Of a stretch of 64,000 bases of DNA, positions 19,194 to 30,474 are shown one piece after another. The stretch is from Aulostomus chinensis. Lineage: Eukaryota > Chordata > Actinopteri > Syngnathiformes > Aulostomidae. The stretch covers positions 21,949,625 through 22,013,624 of the forward strand of contig JBBMOA010000021.1 of assembly GCA_037954235.1 (NCBI GenBank). The letters are read 5' to 3'. How positions within the stretch are numbered: the first letter of the stretch is position 1; each line of letters opens with the position of its first letter. The notes beneath the pieces are model-generated. The model saw nothing but the letters and a program-made list of their open reading frames with translations, did no database searches and had not been told where the DNA came from. Position numbers and translations under genes: made by a program.

Positions 19194-20860
19194 CCGACAG
19201 CACGGTGTTCCTCTTCGCCACAGGCGAAACAGTGTTTGCAGTCAGGGTGGCCATTTGCAACACACTTAGGGCAGCCATATGACCTCTCTCTCCTTGCTTG
19301 TCCACGCTGTGTAGTGGGGCACGCGCACGTGGACCGGGGCTCAGGTTCAGGTGGAGACATTTTAACGTCAGCTTTTGACTGTAGAGCAGTTACGGCTCCA
19401 GTCAGAGCCTGTACTTGGGCGCTTAGCTGCTGGATGAGCTCATCTTTTGCTTTTGTGTCAGATGCAGGCTTGGTTTTGTCTGCCTCACTAGTGGTGACTT
19501 CACCACTATGGGCTTGAGCTGTCTTGGGGCGAGCGTTGCGTCCCAGGCGTTGCTTCCTCTCACTTTCTTCACTTGTGGTCTTGATGACTTGTCTTAGGAG
19601 CCCATCATCTGTGACTGCAGGATCAGACAGGAGGGGTTTTAACTCACGTCTGACGTTGTCATGCTTCTCATTCAGGCCCTGATAGACTGTACGAAGAAAC
19701 ACATTCTGCGCAGTTTGCGCTTCGTACTTAATGTCAGAGTCTGTCTGTTTTGACATGAAGATGACTTTCTGTTTGAGCCCCATCATCCTGTAGAGGAACT
19801 GTTGCGGCGTTTCATGTTCATGCTGTTTGGCGCTTATCAGTTCCTGGAACAGCTCAGTACTGCTTTTCTCTCCTAAGTGAGATCTTAGGAAGCTCTTCAG
19901 CTCAGCTATGGTCATGTCGTCCTTACTGGAGAGCATATCTTTGAAGTTCCCAGGCTTTATAATGCGAAACACTGCCCGTATGACTTCACCCTCAGTGTGC
20001 ATTTCTCTCAGTCCTTGATCAATTTGTTTGCTGATGTTGCTGTAGGTTACATCGGATGCGTTAGCGCCAACCTGCCCACCATGTACCTTGAATTCCTTCT
20101 TCTGGAGGAAAGGGAGGTCTTTGAGGGCAATCATGCTTTCAGCGCCATGAGTGGGATGTTGTTCAGGGTTGGGATAGGGGAATGGCATGGCAGGTGAATT
20201 GTGGGAGTAGAGAGGGTGGTGTGTATCAGTCGGAGTGTGTAAACTGCGTGACTGGTGAGAATCAGTAGGTTGAGTCGTGGAAGTGATGTATGGACGGGTG
20301 TGTGCAGACTGGCGTGAATCTGTAGGGTGAGTGTGGGTGATGGTGTGTGGAGCAAGTGAAGCCCCACCCTGTCTAACCTTTTGGCGCAACTCATCATAAG
20401 TGGACATCAGCTTACTAATTTGCAATTCCAGAGCCTCAGTCTGAGCAACTAAATCAACTGTGGCGGTGTCAGAGTGTGGCTCGGTAGCATGTGAGGTGAC
20501 GTGCGTGTTGGTGTGACCACTCTCAAGTAAATGCAATGAAACATCAGATACGACAGGTACATCGACATCAACCGTTGCAGCATCACTCTTACTACGTTGA
20601 GCAATAATTTCAGTACTAATCTTAATCAAATCATGTAACTTTGACACGCCAAAATCGTCTGACTCGAGCAGATCGGCACTCTCCATATATGAACACAAGT
20701 AATCAATACAACCCTCTTCATCTCGTTCGACCAACTTAGCTTGAGCAGGCTCTGGTGAGATGATCGTGGCAAGCTGGAGCAGTTCACCTGAAGAAAGGTT
20801 GAACAGCCTCTTCTTTACGACCCAAGTTAACTTCTTCCTCTCGTCTGCCATCGTGAACAT
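19130..20860 (-). CDS. gypsy Gag polyprotein (intact, ~576 aa)
   Basis: Structural protein that forms the capsid particle and packages element RNA. Two ATGs compete: 20860 and, three codons on, 20851 (MADERKK). The N-terminus (KRLFNLSSGELLQLATIIS) looks like a small helical domain. The middle is Thr/His/Ser-rich and probably disordered (about residues 150-240). The capsid-like helical region follows, around LPFLQKKEFKVHGGQ to ISAKQHEHETPQQFLYRMMG. The C-terminus has a CCHC knuckle, CFACGEEEHRAVGC (C-x2-C-x4-H-x4-C), preceded by another Cys/His cluster, CPKCVANGHPDCKHC. It ends at a TGA within the frameshift stem. It is the longest frame in the window with recognisable domains and has no break, unlike pol. 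Confidence 0.9.
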   Translation of the reverse strand: MFTMADERKKLTWVVKKRLFNLSSGELLQLATIISPEPAQAKLVERDEEGCIDYLCSYMESADLLESDDFGVSKLHDLIKISTEIIAQRSKSDAATVDVDVPVVSDVSLHLLESGHTNTHVTSHATEPHSDTATVDLVAQTEALELQISKLMSTYDELRQKVRQGGASLAPHTITHTHPTDSRQSAHTRPYITSTTQPTDSHQSRSLHTPTDTHHPLYSHNSPAMPFPYPNPEQHPTHGAESMIALKDLPFLQKKEFKVHGGQVGANASDVTYSNISKQIDQGLREMHTEGEVIRAVFRIIKPGNFKDMLSSKDDMTIAELKSFLRSHLGEKSSTELFQELISAKQHEHETPQQFLYRMMGLKQKVIFMSKQTDSDIKYEAQTAQNVFLRTVYQGLNEKHDNVRRELKPLLSDPAVTDDGLLRQVIKTTSEESERKQRLGRNARPKTAQAHSGEVTTSEADKTKPASDTKAKDELIQQLSAQVQALTGAVTALQSKADVKMSPPEPEPRSTCACPTTQRGQARRERSYGCPKCVANGHPDCKHCFACGEEEHRAVGCLKRPRQSGNSLRSQQRGHL

Positions 20861-20863
20861 CAA

Positions 20864-21013
20864 TCAGACACCCTCAGCTCGTGAAGCCCTCGCTCTGGCA
20901 ACAGTCAGACGCCCTTGACTCTCACAGCTCCTCGCTCTGATGATGCAGCACCCTGGCCCACAGGTTCAGGAATCTCTAGATCGACGTACTACTCCAACCA
21001 CCAGGCGACGCCG
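20864..21013 (-). other. gypsy 5' leader between primer site and gag
   Basis: About 150 nt separate the primer-binding site from the first gag ATG. This is where packaging signals normally lie. It is GC-rich and repeats GCGAGG/GAGCTG-type words, with no open frame of note. Confidence 0.5.
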
Positions 21014-21031
21014 ATCCCGGACGAGCCCCCA
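21014..21031 (-). promoter_or_regulatory. Primer-binding site for tRNA-Pro
   Basis: On the minus strand TGGGGGCTCGTCCGGGAT begins 6 nt after the 5' LTR end. This 18-mer is the well-known complement of the vertebrate tRNA-Pro 3' end, used by several retroviruses to prime minus-strand DNA. Confidence 0.92.
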
Positions 21032-21037
21032 CAAATC

Positions 21038-22059
21038 TGTTACAGGTCCCGGGTTGAGGACCCATAAACAGATAAGGTGATTCTGTTGAAACAGGAGAAG
21101 GAAATGAGACGCTCACAACACTCTTTCCCGTTAGCCTTCCACAGCAGAATGAGGCATATTTATTGGCTCACAGCCTAAACTATGTCTCTTTTGCCCTTCT
21201 TTTTTTCTATCAATCCAAAAGTAACAGAGTCACACTATTTTCTTTTCACATCACATTGCCATACATTTCAACTGGATTCACATTTTCAAAACAACGAAAA
21301 TACAGGGAATGACCCTTTAAAAATTGTTATAGACCGTAGTGCAATCATTAAGTGGAAATATCTAGCACGTCGCTACAAATATTACATACTGAGCAGGCTA
21401 CTCGGCAGGTCTGCTAGCACTGTCTGACAGAGTTTGAGTACTGGCTTTGGAAACATTTTTTTTTAACATGCTTGGAGTGCATAAGAACATATAAAACCAC
21501 ACATATACAGACTATAGACTACACAAATACTGGCGCCTATCTCAAGAATGAACTGGAGCCCAAAACCGCGGCGTGCCCTTAGCACGGAGAAGGGTGGAGA
21601 ACCGCCATCTTATGCGCAACACCCAGAACGAAACAAACAATTCGGAGCTGGTCACACAGCCACTGACATACACACATTAGCGTCACGAAAATCGATCGCA
21701 GAAGGAATAAAACAAACTTAAGCAGCAACTACATGTAGTTTAGGACACTTGGGTGATGTAAAAACCTGTTGAAACAGGAGAAAGAAATGACACGCTCACA
21801 ACACTCTTTCCCGTTAGCCTTGCACAGCAGAATGATGAAGTGACGTCAGCCCATTCGACAGGTGGGTCCCCGAGAGCGTCGCGAATCGCCCCACTGCCAT
21901 CTAGTGGTGGCAACACTAGAAATGTCTCGCTGTGTAGAACGAATAATTGTCTCTGCTGTTTCACACAGAAATAAATTATTTCAATAGAAATGTCTTAAAA
22001 ATAAAACAAATGATTATACAAACAACAAAAATGTGACCATACATTTTGGGTGCGTCACA
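21038..22059 (-). repeat. 5' LTR of the gypsy element (1022 bp)
   Basis: It is about 98% identical to 13185-14211 and carries the same internal ~70-bp repeats (21083-21151 and 21766-21835). Transcription of the element would start in this copy. No canonical TATAA was identified with confidence. Confidence 0.92.
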
Positions 22060-22063
22060 TCTG
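22060..22063. repeat. Target-site duplication TCTG (right) of the gypsy element
   Basis: This is the exact copy of 13181-13184. Confidence 0.8.
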
Positions 22064-25000
22064 CACCAAAGTGTCCAGATTCTTTCCTTCCATTCATCCT
22101 CACAAAAGTGAATCAAGTCCATGACGTGACTGTCAAAATGGCCTCTCTGTGTTCTGTCTGCTGCCTATCAAGAAGTAGTTTGGAATCAAATGTACGAGAC
22201 CAAAGTATTATTAGACTTCCAGAAAGAAGAAAAGAAATGTTCACCAAAGCCTGAGCGAACAATAACGGGAGGACGATGACTCTCAGATCTCACTAACCCT
22301 GACTGAAAAACAAATCAGATTGGGCGACTGCTGCCTTTGACGTTTTCTTGGATGATGTTGGAGCTAATGTTAGCATTGGTTAGCATCACCAGCACCTTAG
22401 GTTCAACTCATGTCAGTCTGACATGCTGAGAGACAGACGATGTGATAATTGAACAAGGGTGACAGGAGGAGCGGGTCTAACTGGATGAGATCTTTCTTGA
22501 GCTGAACACGCTTGCTTGAGCCATGTGATGTGTGCATGTCACTCATTTTATTCTGATCAAGCGTGCACGTAAACACCAGACCGTGTGAGATCACATCCCC
22601 TGTAAACAATCGATCCGGAGGCTTCAGTTGGAATGATTTCAATCAGAATGACAACAAAGTGTGCATGTAACGCCGCAAAGTGTACAGGATGCCCCGCATG
22701 CACCTTATGTATCCCCACCGTGCTGTAATCTTCATTACAGAGCAGCCTGAAACAGGGGAAATGAACAGCTGTGTCTCAGCTGATTGCACACAAAAGAGCC
22801 ATTTGTAAGCAGCTGAGTAACTGCTCTCTGGGTCCAGCGCTACAGCTCTGTTGTGATTTCAACAAGCTGCTATCAGCAGGAGGGGCTGCTTGAACAAGAG
22901 GTGAGACCAGAGTAGCAAGTGAACACACACCTACTGGTTTCCAAGGTCAGCCCATCTCTCAGGTCAGATTACAAAGACGCTATTTTAGAGCCTCTCAGGA
23001 TGTCAGAAGTTAAACCAGCACAACAAGCCTTTGCCACTCTCATCAGTCGGAAATATGTAAGCAGGCAGCAGAAGGAGCTGCAAATCCACAACGACATGCA
23101 GATTTGTTTGAAAATTGTTACATAGCTCATATATATATATGCATGCAATGATGAAGTAGGCACAGAATAAATGAATAAATTGTAGACAATTTAATGTGTT
23201 CTCCCTAGTTTTAATCCTGATGATAAACTGCACCTGCTCCTTGGTGGAGGTAATAATATATGAACATAATATCACCACTTTTCAAGGGTCTGGTCAAATT
23301 GCTTATTTGACCCAGCAGCTGTAACTCTGTCCTTTCACTTTCTTCTGTTATCAAACTGTGAAAATATCTGCAGACCCTTCAACACCTTGCCCAGGGTCCA
23401 GAGATCAATGTATCATATTGCTAGAAGAATCCAGTCAAGCTGTAGCTGAGCCCCATGTGACCACAGATGGACATTAACTGCCATGTCGGATAGGCCAAGT
23501 GCAACAAAGTTACTGTGCTGAGTACAGGATGAGATACACAGCGTACTTCGCAATAGCAGTGTTAAGCAGTGTCCCAGCTTGATTGCGATTGGGCCGTGGG
23601 TGTGCGGTGTATTTAAAGAATTGATGAACAGGTTGAGTCATCCATGCATGTGTGGGTGTGTGCATGATGTGTTACATAGAGTACATGAATAAGTCAGTGA
23701 TTGATGAATATCACTTCAACAAGCTTCCTGCAACTATCAGCAGATCAGCACATACGTTAGCCTCCTCTCCACCATAGATGGGTCAAACTCACATGTTCTG
23801 TCACAGTTTGTCTCAACTCCTGCTTGTGTACGTTCTTAAAACATATATTATCAGGAGATTTATGCCACCATCACTGTTTTAAATGTTGTTTTTGCAACAA
23901 AATGATCCATGAAATGTACTTTTCCATTTTCAGTTGAGCTGTACAAGATTGAGATTCTCTGTTCTTAGTCCTTGTTTTATTAACTAAAACAAAGGTCTAA
24001 CATCTGGAGGCGGCTGTAGACATTTGGAGGCAGGTGAGACAGGAAAAGATCCATAGATCCACTTCTGAGTCTGATGAGAATGGCAGTCTCTTGTGTTAAA
24101 AAAGATGAACATTAATGGTATACGGCCACTTTTTCTCTCCTCTTGAATCGGAAACACTGAGCGTGACCCTCACTAGGTGGCGAATGGCCAATGGACTCTA
24201 CATTTTAGGAGGACGAATGGGTACGCGTCCTCATGTTACCATGACAACACCAAATACAAGTGCAGCTGTATTACACAACAAATACCTTTAACGGTGAAGT
24301 TATAAAAATGGAACAATGTGTCATACATCAGATATATAGAAACTAAACATAAGATTATCCAAAATCTAACGGGTCAAAACTAAAGGAAAATTAAAGCTGA
24401 ACTATCACACTGGGGGAACCATTTCCTTTCTCCAGAAGGTGTTGGAAAGAAGTCCTCCATTATAACTAATATTCTTTGCTGAAAACTTATTGAAAATAAT
24501 TTTTTCATGATATCTCAGTTCCTTTTATGAAAAACCATCAGGTCCACTCGGCATCATGTTTTCAAACGATCTAAGTTCTAGTCTCCTGATTCTACATGGA
24601 TCAAATTTGTCATGCATGACCAGTTCTGGGTTTGGGTTCAGGTGTGAACTTCTGGTCCTGAGAAGAACTGTGGTCTCGACCTCATGGACTTTTAGGGGTA
24701 GGCACCTGGTACATAGCCTCACTGACTTCTTCTTGTTTTGCTTCCATGCTTCCTTCACATTGATGAAGAGTGAGAAAGGAAGGCAACAGATGGACAGAAA
24801 CTACAAAGCAAACACAACACAGGAGGGAAGTGACTCAGAACCCACCAAAGGTCTGGTTCAAAAGCGTAGACAAACACAAACCACAAAACACATGAGAGAA
24901 AAGCATGCAACACAAAGATCAAACCAAATAAGTTGAAAATAATGAAAACTCAGGAGTCCAGAACATGAAAGTCCAAGATTATCACGACAGTGCACACTGA

Positions 25001-25714
25001 AAACTAGCTGCAGTCCAGTTGTGACAGGAACCAACCCCTGAAACAGCGGAGAGGATTTACAAGATTTAGTTTGCAAGGTTACTCATGGGAGACATGTCAA
25101 TACTAATATTTACATTCAATGAAAACAGAACAATTAGGTTACTTTGCAGGTGTCATTAGCTGCCGAGAGGGAGGACAAGCACAGTGTAGTGTTCGCTCTC
25201 TTTATTTACGCCTCTCCTTGGCAACCCAATTAAATTTCCATCAGTTTTGCCATTTTTATTCCAAATGAGGTGTTTACGGAAGATTTTTTTTGTTAGGTTT
25301 GGGTTTATTAAGAAACAATAATCAGAATATCAAGGTACATGTTAGCCTGCGTAATGAGGGAGATAAAACAAAAACAAAAGTAAATGAAGTGGAACTAAAA
25401 AGCAGACATTCAAGAGACATGAAAAACAGGCACACAAGAATGCCATAATGTTGCTGCAGAGTACAAACGACACAGAGGATATATTAACGATACAGGGCCG
25501 GGGGGGGGGGGGCAGCAATGAGGGAATAGTACACAGCAGAGGAGCCCGGAGCACACAGGTGACGAGGATGATGATGAAAAAGAAGGCAGGAGGTGTGACG
25601 GGATCAACCCTGAATGAGACACAAGCAGATAGAAAAACAAAGCATGGCTGACTAATTGTGACAAGTAATTGAGTTGTTCTGCACATGCACACCCACGCTG
25701 ACACACACAGACAT

Positions 25715-25788
<74 letters not shown>

Positions 25789-26455
25789 CTCTGTACTGCT
25801 GACGTTCCTGCCATCTGTGTAATAACCAACAGCCTGCAACGCCTCCACAGCCCCCTGATCACCTCTCACATGTGCACTCTAGCTGTAGAACCTTTTTTTT
25901 TTTTTTTTTTTTTTTACTGTAACTTGTCTTTTCACTGCACTGTGCCATTAACTCTTCAATTTAGCCTGACACCACAAGATCCAACAGCATCTGCCAGGGT
26001 AAATAAAGCGGGATTTAGCAGATTTATCGGGTTTTTCATTTGCATTTCTGCAGCCAACAAGGGAATTAACAGATCATAAATAACCAATAAAACACAAAGA
26101 ACAAAACCATAGAAGAGCTGCAGAAGACAGAAGCTTAGAGAAGTGGCCACTGCCTCAGCCGCAGACTCGAGCAGCAGACATTCATTCAGCTTCTGAAAAA
26201 CTAACCGCCAAAAAACAAGACCGTAAGCTTTGGTGTACAAAGGACAGGTTCAGACTTGTCATCCTTAAATGGTTCTTTTGTTCAGGAAACCAACTGCCAA
26301 AGTTGAGCTGTTGATGCTTCTCAGAACATATTGACATATTTAGACAATAATATATGCTTTGATTCTCCTCACAATCACTCTACGCATTCCATGAAGAGGG
26401 AGGAAAGGAAAACAATTACTCCTATTTTCTTCATAATGTCCTTTTTTCTTTTGTA
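22064..26455. other. Gene-free stretch
   Basis: No coding frame with a recognisable domain. It contains a (TA) patch near 23130, a G-run near 25500-25512, a long (AC)n at 25716-25787 and a T-run at 25892-25915. Two purine/CA-rich blocks (about 24775-25000 and 25360-25650) resemble the low-complexity block at 63350-63560 and may be decayed repeat copies. Confidence 0.55.
25716..25787. repeat. (CA)n microsatellite
   Basis: About 36 uninterrupted CA units. The long Cys-Val and His-Thr frames across it are artefacts. Confidence 0.97.
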
Positions 26456-26469
26456 TTTTGTCATCGTCC

Positions 26470-27287
26470 TCCGCTTATCCGGTTGGTCCGGGTCACAGGG
26501 GCAGCAGCCTCAGCAAGGAAGCCTGGACTGTCCTCTCCCCAGCCACTTCCACCAGCTCTTCCAGGGAAATCCTGAGGCGTTTCCAGGCCAGCCAAGAAAT
26601 ATAATCCCTCCAGCAGGTCCTGGGTCAGCCTCGAGGCCTCTTGGTTGGGCATGCGTCCCGAGGGAGGCGTCCAGGAGGCGTCCTCACCAGATGCCCGAAC
26701 CACCTCAACTGGCTCCTCTCTACATGAAGGAGCAGTAGCTCTACTCTGGGCACCTCCCAAATGACTGAGCTTCTCACCCTGTCTCTAAGGGAGAGCCCAG
26801 CCACCCTGCGGAGGAAACTCATTTTGGCCACTTGTATTCACAATCTTGTTCTTTAGGGTCATTACCCAAAGCTCATAACCATAGGTGAGGGTTGGAACAT
26901 AGATTAATTGGTAAATCAAGAGCCTCGCCTTTTGGCTAAGCTCCCTCTTTACCACCCGCATCACTGCGGATACCGACCCAATCCGCCTGTCAATCTCCCG
27001 CTCCATCCTACCCTCACTCATGAACAAGACCCCGTGATACATAAACTCCTGCACCTGAGTGGGCAAAATACCCTTTTCCAGCTGAGGACCATGGCCTCAG
27101 ATTTGGAGGTGCTGATTCTCATCCTAGCCGCTTCACATTCAGCTGTGAACTGTCCCAGCAAGAGCTGGAGGTCGTAGCCTGATGGAGCTACAAGGACAGC
27201 ATCATCTGCAAAAAGAGGAGACGACATCCTCCCGCCACAAACTCAACACCCTCCACCACCCGCCCACGCCTAGAAATTCTGTCCATA
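26470..27287 (-). pseudogene. Rex3-like LINE: RT palm FADD to C-terminus, multiple frameshifts
   Basis: Minus-strand pieces in order: SSPLFADDAVLVAPSGYD (catalytic FADD), then AECEAARMRISTSKSEAMVL from 27227; EGRMEREIDRRIGSVSAVMR and SIYVP-like LIYVPTLTYGYELWVMT from 27066; and SFLRRVAGLSLRDRVRSSV, LHVERSQLRWFGHLVRTPPG from 26831. Each piece is in a different frame, so at least two indels are present. It covers the second half of RT and the C-terminal domain of the LINE protein. Confidence 0.8.
27284..27287. repeat. Target-site duplication CATA (left) of solo LTR B
   Basis: CATA is repeated at 28244-28247. Removing the insert gives ...GTCCATACAAATTATGAAC, which matches copy A at about 3268-3286 apart from one base. 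Confidence 0.85.
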
Positions 27288-28243
27288 TGTAGTGATTCAA
27301 TTAGCTTCTTATTGTAAATATGCCTATGGTTTCACAGTCTGGTTCACTACAGACAGGTAAGTGTCTAGAATAACCAGGACAGGAGGCTGACGGCTCAAAC
27401 AAATATCCAATTTATTACAAAATAGTTATAAAAATACAACAGGTTGGCTAGCAGCTACACAGTAGCAAAATACAGTACCATACGTTAGGCCAGGGCACGT
27501 TCTCTCGTTCAGATGACCATACTAGAGAGTAGGCTATGTAGAATAAAAACACATTTAGGACTGAACTCCAAAAGGATAAACAATCCTGTGGGGTGAAATG
27601 CCACTACACAAGGTGAAGAATCACACCTGGTTTCCTTGTGGAACCAACTAGTGGGTTTACACTGCAGCCATACTATGAGCACACAAAAAAGGGTCACTAA
27701 ATGCTAGGACTACAACTCCTACAACGAACTGCCACTGAAGAATTGCACAATGCCTGGAGGTTATTGCACTAAGCCCACGTAAAATAAATAACCAAAAGAA
27801 AATGACACAAGGAACATAAAATCACATTTGAAACAAAAAGGCCCAAAAATAAACTAATTACAGTATTGGGAAGGGAAAAAACAGTAACAGTCACTGCATT
27901 CGCAGACAGACCTTTAAGTAGTTTTGACTAACACCAACGCAGCAGTTGGTTTGTCGTGAGTTCAGGATAACCACTGATGAAGTGACTGATACTTCAGATA
28001 GTGTTAACGAGCACCCGAACCAGCAGTTAATCGGTTGTTGCAGTTTCAGGCCGTCTTGATTAGCACGCCAACCAGAAGTTACTTTGTGTCACAGTGACAG
28101 ACACACGACAAATGTTTGGAGACCCTTCTGCTGCGTGCCTGCTCTTTCGTGTCTGCACACCGGTTGAGAGAGAGTGAGAGAGAGAGCGCTACTTCCGCCC
28201 TACCTATATAGGCTCCCCAGGGTCCTAAAACCATCCCGTTACA
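27288..28243 (-). mobile_element. Solo LTR B (956 bp) inside LINE copy B
   Basis: It begins TGTA and ends TACA, flanked by CATA on both sides, and interrupts the LINE cleanly. In minus orientation it starts TGTAACGGGATGG with a TATATA box only ~35-40 bp in (28203-28209), and AATAAATTGG lies near 27410. That arrangement favours the minus strand as sense. A GA-rich run at 28168-28187 follows the TATA region. It shows no evident similarity to the gypsy LTRs or to solo LTRs A and C. Confidence 0.85.
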
Positions 28244-28247
28244 CATA
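28244..28247. repeat. Target-site duplication CATA (right) of solo LTR B
   Basis: This is the exact copy of 27284-27287. Confidence 0.85.
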
Positions 28248-29035
28248 CAAATTATGAACAGACCGGTGACAAAGGGGAGCCTTGATGGAGTCCAAACCTC
28301 ACCTGGAACAAGTCTGACTTACTGCCGGCAACATGAACCAGAATCTCACTCCTCTGGTAGAAAGACTGAATGGCCCTTTGTAAGGGGCCATCCACCCCAT
28401 ACTCCCAGAGTACCCCCCACAGGGTGCTCCTGGGAACACGGTCATAAGCTCTCTCCAGATCCACAAAACACATGTGGACTGGTTGGGCAAACTCCCATGC
28501 CCCCTCCAGCACCCTAGCGAGGGTGAAGAGCTGATCAATGGTTCCACGGCCGGGACGAAAACCACATTGCTCCTCCTCAATCTGAGGTTCAATGATCACC
28601 CTGACCCTCCTCTCCAGTACCCTGGTGTAGACCTTTCCAGGGAGACTGAGAAGTGTGATCCCCGAAAGTTGGACCACACCCTTTGGTCCCCTTTCTGAAA
28701 GATGGGGACCACCTCCCGGGTCTACCACTCCAAAGGCACTGCCCCTGATGTCCACGCAATGTTGCAGAGACGTGTCAACCAAGACAGCCCCACAACATCC
28801 AGAGCCTTGAGATACCCAGGGCAGATCTCATCTACCCCCGGAGCTCTGCCACATCGGAGTTGCTTAACTGCCTCAGCGACTTCTGCTCCAGAGACTGGAC
28901 AACCGCCCCCCTCCCCAAACACTCCCCAAACTCTGTTTCCTCCATGGAATACGTGTTGGTGGGATTGAGGAGTTCCTCAGAAGTATTCCTTCCACCGCCC
29001 TATTATCTCCTCAGTTGACATCAGCAGGGTTGATG
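28248..29035 (-). pseudogene. Rex3-like LINE: RT fingers and first palm motifs
   Basis: From 28922 the minus frame gives EVAEAVKQLRCGRAPGVDEI (RT motif 0/1) and WLTRLCNIAWTSGAVPLEW. After a frame change, ITLLSLPGKVYTRVLERRVR, QCGFRPGRGTIDQLFTLARV, VHMCFVDLERAYDRVPRSTL (first catalytic Asp) and GLHQGSPLSPV follow to about 28252. It is better preserved than copy A in this region. The 5' truncation is near 29035, so the AP endonuclease domain of the family is absent. Confidence 0.82.
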
Positions 29036-30474
29036 CTTATTGTAACGCCTTTAAAATCAACAGTTGATTAATACTTGGACCTTTTCATGATTAGATTCTC
29101 AAATCCTTTACCCACATACTTTAAAAAAACAAACTTGTTTTTATTTTATATTTGTGGTAGCAGTACTTCTGCTTCAGGACAAATACTCAATGCTCTGCCC
29201 ACCCCTGCTGCCTACTGCTGTAATCGAGAGGGAAAACATTGGCTTGACCTTTTTGGGTCTGTGGTCTGATTTGCTACCTTTTCCAGCCTGTGAGTGGGCA
29301 CACTCAGGTCCACTCAGAACATTTATTTACAAGATAACAGGTTATATACGATCCGTTCTTAGGGTACTGGATCAGACGCAGCCAGAGATTTGCAGCTTTG
29401 GTCACGCCTCATCCTCCCGTGGCACCGCCGAAACTCTCCATCAACAGTTAGTCTTCAGTTTCTTCAAGCATACTTTGTTGGTCTCAGCTGTTGTTTGTCA
29501 GACTCAGTTGCAACTAGATCGGGTTGCTAGTTCCGACTTTATTTTAGCAAACTGAGTCGTCACAACACAAAGTTTTAGTTGTTTTACTCTGCTTTAATTC
29601 ATCAACTTTATTTGCAGAGAAAGCACTGGAAGGTTTTTGTATCCATGTCCATGACTTTGTCTTGGTCCTCTCAAGAACAAGAATTCATATGTTGTGTATT
29701 ATTTATAGTGATTAACTGAAGAAACAAACTCAAAAACTAATTATTTAAAATAAGAAGTCATAAAGAGGGTTGAGTTAAGCGCTTTGTCTTAAGATTTCTT
29801 ATTATTACCTAGTGACAATTGTTGTCTTTTCTTTTCATTGTTCATTACTTTTGTCACAACACAAATGCAACCTCAGATATAACAATATATTGCCCACACA
29901 TCCCAGGGGCTGTTACCAGTCGTGCACATTCTGAATCAGTCCATATGCCGCATGCTGACTATGCGGAGGCAGTAACAACAACTCTGTTACATAACGGAAC
30001 ACCGTTGATTATTTTTCCTCTCTTTGTCAAGGCAGCCGTGGTTCAAGGTAAAGCTGAACAGAAATGATGGTCTCTGTCAGGCTTATATCTGACAGACTCC
30101 AGTGTGAGCTCTGGTTCCTCTCACCAGTGCTCAGGTCACCCTGGTCAATACCAGCGAAGATAAGAACAATAAGGTGACAAGATATGTAATTGCTTTGCAG
30201 AGAAAATTCAATGGGAAATAGATGAATAGATATTTAGCCTTCATGTGGTGAACTGATTTGATTTCTTGTTCTGTACTTTAGTAACACCTAGTGGTGACTG
30301 CAGATGGCAGTATTAAAGCGGAAGTGAGATATAAGTGCACGTGCACAACTACAGGAAGTTGTAATCCTGAGCTCAGAAAGGAAGCATCTCAATGCAGCGG
30401 TCTCAGTCATTTGTCCGCTGCAGTTAATCGAAATTAGTTGCATATTATTATACACATAATTAACAGTTCAATTC
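29036..30474. other. Gene-free stretch
   Basis: No coding domain, SINE head or terminal repeat was recognised. Sequence composition is ordinary. Confidence 0.6.

Larger units (their letters stand above)
13185..22059 (-). mobile_element. Complete Ty3/gypsy LTR retrotransposon (8.9 kb)
   Basis: Two direct LTRs (13185-14211 and 21038-22059) start TGTTACAGG and end GGTGCGTCACA on the + strand and are bracketed by TCTG. The element reads on the minus strand: 5' LTR (right), tRNA-Pro primer site, gag, then protease, RT, RNase H and integrase, then 3' LTR (left). Integrase after RNase H is the Ty3/gypsy order. By eye about 20 substitutions plus small indels separate the LTRs (~2%), indicating a fairly recent insertion. 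Gag is open, but pol has about eight stops or frameshifts. No env-like frame was recognised between integrase and the 3' LTR. Confidence 0.93.
26459..29035 (-). mobile_element. Rex3-like (RTE-clade) LINE copy B, 5'-truncated, split by a solo LTR
   Basis: This is the same family and orientation as copy A. The 3' end is at about 26459 (tail GCGGAGGACGATGAC). It runs to 27287, is interrupted by the LTR at 27288-28243, and resumes at 28248 to about 29035, so it extends ~400 bp further 5' than copy A. In place of the break at 1399-2937 it reads straight through CTCTAAGGGAGAGCC, confirming that the insertion in copy A is foreign. Confidence 0.8.

Noticed and set aside
25342..25869. 150-175 aa minus-strand frames rich in Cys-Val repeats
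   Set aside because: They are translations of the (CA)n microsatellite at 25716-25787 with random flanks.
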